From: Chloroflexota bacterium
GTDB lineage: Bacteria; Chloroflexota; Limnocylindria; Limnocylindrales; CSP1-4
NCBI GenBank assembly: GCA_025935655.1
Contig: JAICUV010000217.1
Coordinates: forward strand, 1-5,984
Direction of reading: 5' to 3'
Length of the DNA stretch: 5,984 bases
Shown: positions 5,501 to 5,984 of the stretch, piece by piece
Position numbering within the stretch: the first letter of the stretch is position 1
Layout: every line of letters starts with the position of its first letter
The notes under the pieces: model-generated
Seen by the model: only the letters and a program-made list of their open reading frames with translations
What the model was told of the DNA's origin: nothing
The model's database searches: none
Position numbers and translations under genes: made by a program

Positions 5501-5984
5501 CGCACGACGACGCGGGCGTGGCCTGGGAGCGGCTCGCCACCACGCCCGATGCGATCTGGCGGCTGCGCTTCCTCCTCGCGCGCAAGGACGGCTCGGTCTT
5601 CCCGGCCGAGGTCTCGGCCGTGACCTCGTTCGAGGGCGGCGAGTTCCGGGGCGCCCAGGGCACGCTCCGCGACATCAGCGAGCGGGAGCGGCTCGAGCGC
5701 GACCTGCGGGCGAGCGAGGAGCGCTACCGCGGTCTCGTCCAGAGCTCGCCGGACCTGATCTTCGAGATGGACGGCGACGGCGTCTACACCTTCTACTCGG
5801 ACCGGACCGAAGAGGTCATCGGCTGGTCGCCGGAGGAGATGATCGGCCGCCCGTTCACCGACTTCATCGACATGGAGGCCTTCCCGCAGGCGGCGCAGCG
5901 GCTGGCCGAGATCTCGGCCCACCCGGGCAAGCCGTCCACGGACCGGCTGCTCATCCGGCACAAGTCGAACGGCCGCAAGATCCC
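2554..5984 (+). CDS. Multi-domain sensor protein, five GAF then two PAS domains, C-terminus outside window
   Basis: Signal-sensing protein; 1143 residues are visible and the frame is still open at the window edge. After a ~36-residue Ala/Arg-rich N-terminus come five GAF domains at about 38-185, 220-368, 404-556, 590-736 and 770-920. Each has a G-rich strand, an R-x-V-V-x-x-D-Y-x-x-D type motif and a closing helix ending near N-A-R-L. The Asp-Tyr pair is D113/Y114, D296/Y297, D483/Y484 and D663/Y664, but is N846/Y847 in GAF5. Linkers are charged helices containing ER-S/T/A-LREI/L at 205-211, 388-394, 575-581 and 755-761. A PAS domain (about 928-1045) ends in DISERERLERDL, and a second (from about 1054) is cut off. 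No transmembrane segment is seen, so it is probably cytoplasmic. GTG 2554 is the first start after the in-frame TAG at 2539 and the only one ahead of GAF1; it has no Shine-Dalgarno. The output domain (histidine kinase, GGDEF/EAL or phosphatase) is unknown. The ligand is also unknown, and the visible part contains no cysteine. Confidence 0.93.
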   Translation, partial: MASARTRSKASRAAPSAAPTEARPAGAAAHHHARAGDVDALLQGAAEEAARLLGADGAFLYLAEPETGRLRFTHSAGISALPADHRIRTLELPVGVGMFGKAVADRRVVVTGDYGADTRFVHAEATDSFVDEIEIRSMVVAPLTAGDEVFGALGTFSRTADAFTAPQIALVRALSDHAALAMANARLIEELDLSRDAIERQATIERSLRELGTRISGARDPEAVVQHTIDEALRLLDGDGARIDIVDPEVRQLRGLYSSGEEQILETEWPRDPNDTLEVGASGRAVLTGQTYISRDYLTDTNLVHGHGPDTYARTKGIHGVIATPLFGDQGPFGAITVWSTKEDAFGPDDAALLETIAGQSAVALGRARLIEELGRSRETLARRAEEERALREIASRLGAMGDDPADILNRIVNETARLLGGERARLDLLEPLSGSILWTYPPQTPFNDRIVTEELVGDGPAATPTGLAGLAIHEGRPVVSGDYMRDTRFHHYPEGDEGVTSVGLHSIVATPVIGEEGLLGVLQAGHRAIDAFGEDAIRLIGALATQAAIAITNARLVDRLASSQAALERTAEAERSLREIARRMMTIQDPGELLQDVVDEAARLLGSSGAVIDLLDPATGEVRWAYDAGIDEATRTGSQERKAGNDGVFLAIRERRVIVTDDYAADPRFADGPPNAAFLESVHVRSMAFAPLIGDAVVLGTLAVHAPEVGRFDEEAASTLAALADLATIAIHNAELIRELGRSREETAHRAETERTLREIVARVTAIRDPDTILGLIVDETRRVLGSDGAHLTRMSEDRTFLRPVVIAGGMDEVTRDWLQIQQFPLDGGINGLAAGQGRIVWTPNYATDPRIPRDEDDLEVAQRMGLGAMAAAPLHAPGGEVIGTLAISYRTPGPISQDRLTLLQALADHAAIALSNSDLLARLETSEASFRGLVQATPDVIWRNDAEGRFTFMAEGAEQLFGWKAEEMVGRHFGEIVAPGSHDDAGVAWERLATTPDAIWRLRFLLARKDGSVFPAEVSAVTSFEGGEFRGAQGTLRDISERERLERDLRASEERYRGLVQSSPDLIFEMDGDGVYTFYSDRTEEVIGWSPEEMIGRPFTDFIDMEAFPQAAQRLAEISAHPGKPSTDRLLIRHKSNGRKI
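2662..5340 (+). repeat. Fivefold tandem GAF-plus-linker repeat within the sensor gene
   Basis: The closing helix anchor (N184, R367, N554, N734, N918) recurs every 183, 187, 180 and 184 residues, about 540-561 bp. The linker coding sequence keeps short identical DNA blocks such as GCTGCGCGAG at the same phase in all four inter-GAF linkers. The linkers after GAF2 and GAF4 share GAGCTCGG-x-CGCTCGCGCGAG. The domain cores differ much more than the linkers. This is consistent with old internal duplication of a GAF-helix unit. Confidence 0.8.

Noticed and set aside
1867..5961. A 1364-codon minus-strand open frame spanning the whole sensor gene and running into the membrane protein gene.
   Set aside because: It is in codon register with the plus-strand gene, so an antisense stop would need a TTA, CTA or TCA sense codon; none occurs in this GC-biased gene. 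The antisense product is a low-complexity Arg/Asp/Val-rich string, while the plus strand encodes clear GAF and PAS domains. Only its last 144 codons (membrane protein plus stop) are real.
2554..5984. Phytochrome or cyanobacteriochrome reading of the GAF array.
   Set aside because: There is no Cys for bilin attachment, no PHY-like domain, and the motifs match generic GAF sensor domains.

Overview
High-GC bacterial DNA, with G or C at most third codon positions. The long multi-GAF/PAS sensor and the NatA-type exporter suggest an environmental Chloroflexota (Limnocylindria-like) or deep actinobacterial lineage. That placement is an inference from style; there is no marker gene here.

Layout: four genes lie on the minus strand and one large gene on the plus strand. 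From the left edge these are: (i) the first 111 codons of an ABC-2 type permease (335 to 1, cut by the window edge); (ii) its NatA-type ATPase (1279 to 332), whose stop overlaps the permease start in an ATGA; (iii) a cupredoxin lipoprotein (1777 to 1385) with a complete amicyanin-spaced type I copper ligand set; (iv) a 143-residue protein with about four membrane helices (2298 to 1867), family not recognised. Genes iii and iv are each followed by a long, perfect GC-rich hairpin with no T-tract, probably 3'-end or attenuation structures. A 255-bp intergenic region (2299-2553) separates the minus-strand block from the plus-strand gene. It carries three copies of GCGGTGGG and, at its right edge, a -10-like TAGACT. 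From GTG 2554 to the window end runs a multi-domain sensor, open at its 3' end. The visible 1143 residues hold five GAF domains spaced 180-187 residues apart with helical linkers, then one complete and one incomplete PAS domain. Its output domain lies beyond the window.

How they fit: the ATPase and permease form one drug/Na+-type efflux unit. The membrane protein and cupredoxin look like a small envelope redox or copper pair, presumably read in the order membrane protein then cupredoxin. The sensor is transcribed divergently from them, so a regulatory link is possible but not shown.

Most notable: the visible sensor has no cysteine at all, the unnamed membrane protein is paired with a copper lipoprotein, and the hairpin after the cupredoxin gene is bracketed by near-identical 13-bp direct repeats. 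I see no CRISPR array, tRNA, rRNA, insertion sequence or defence system.
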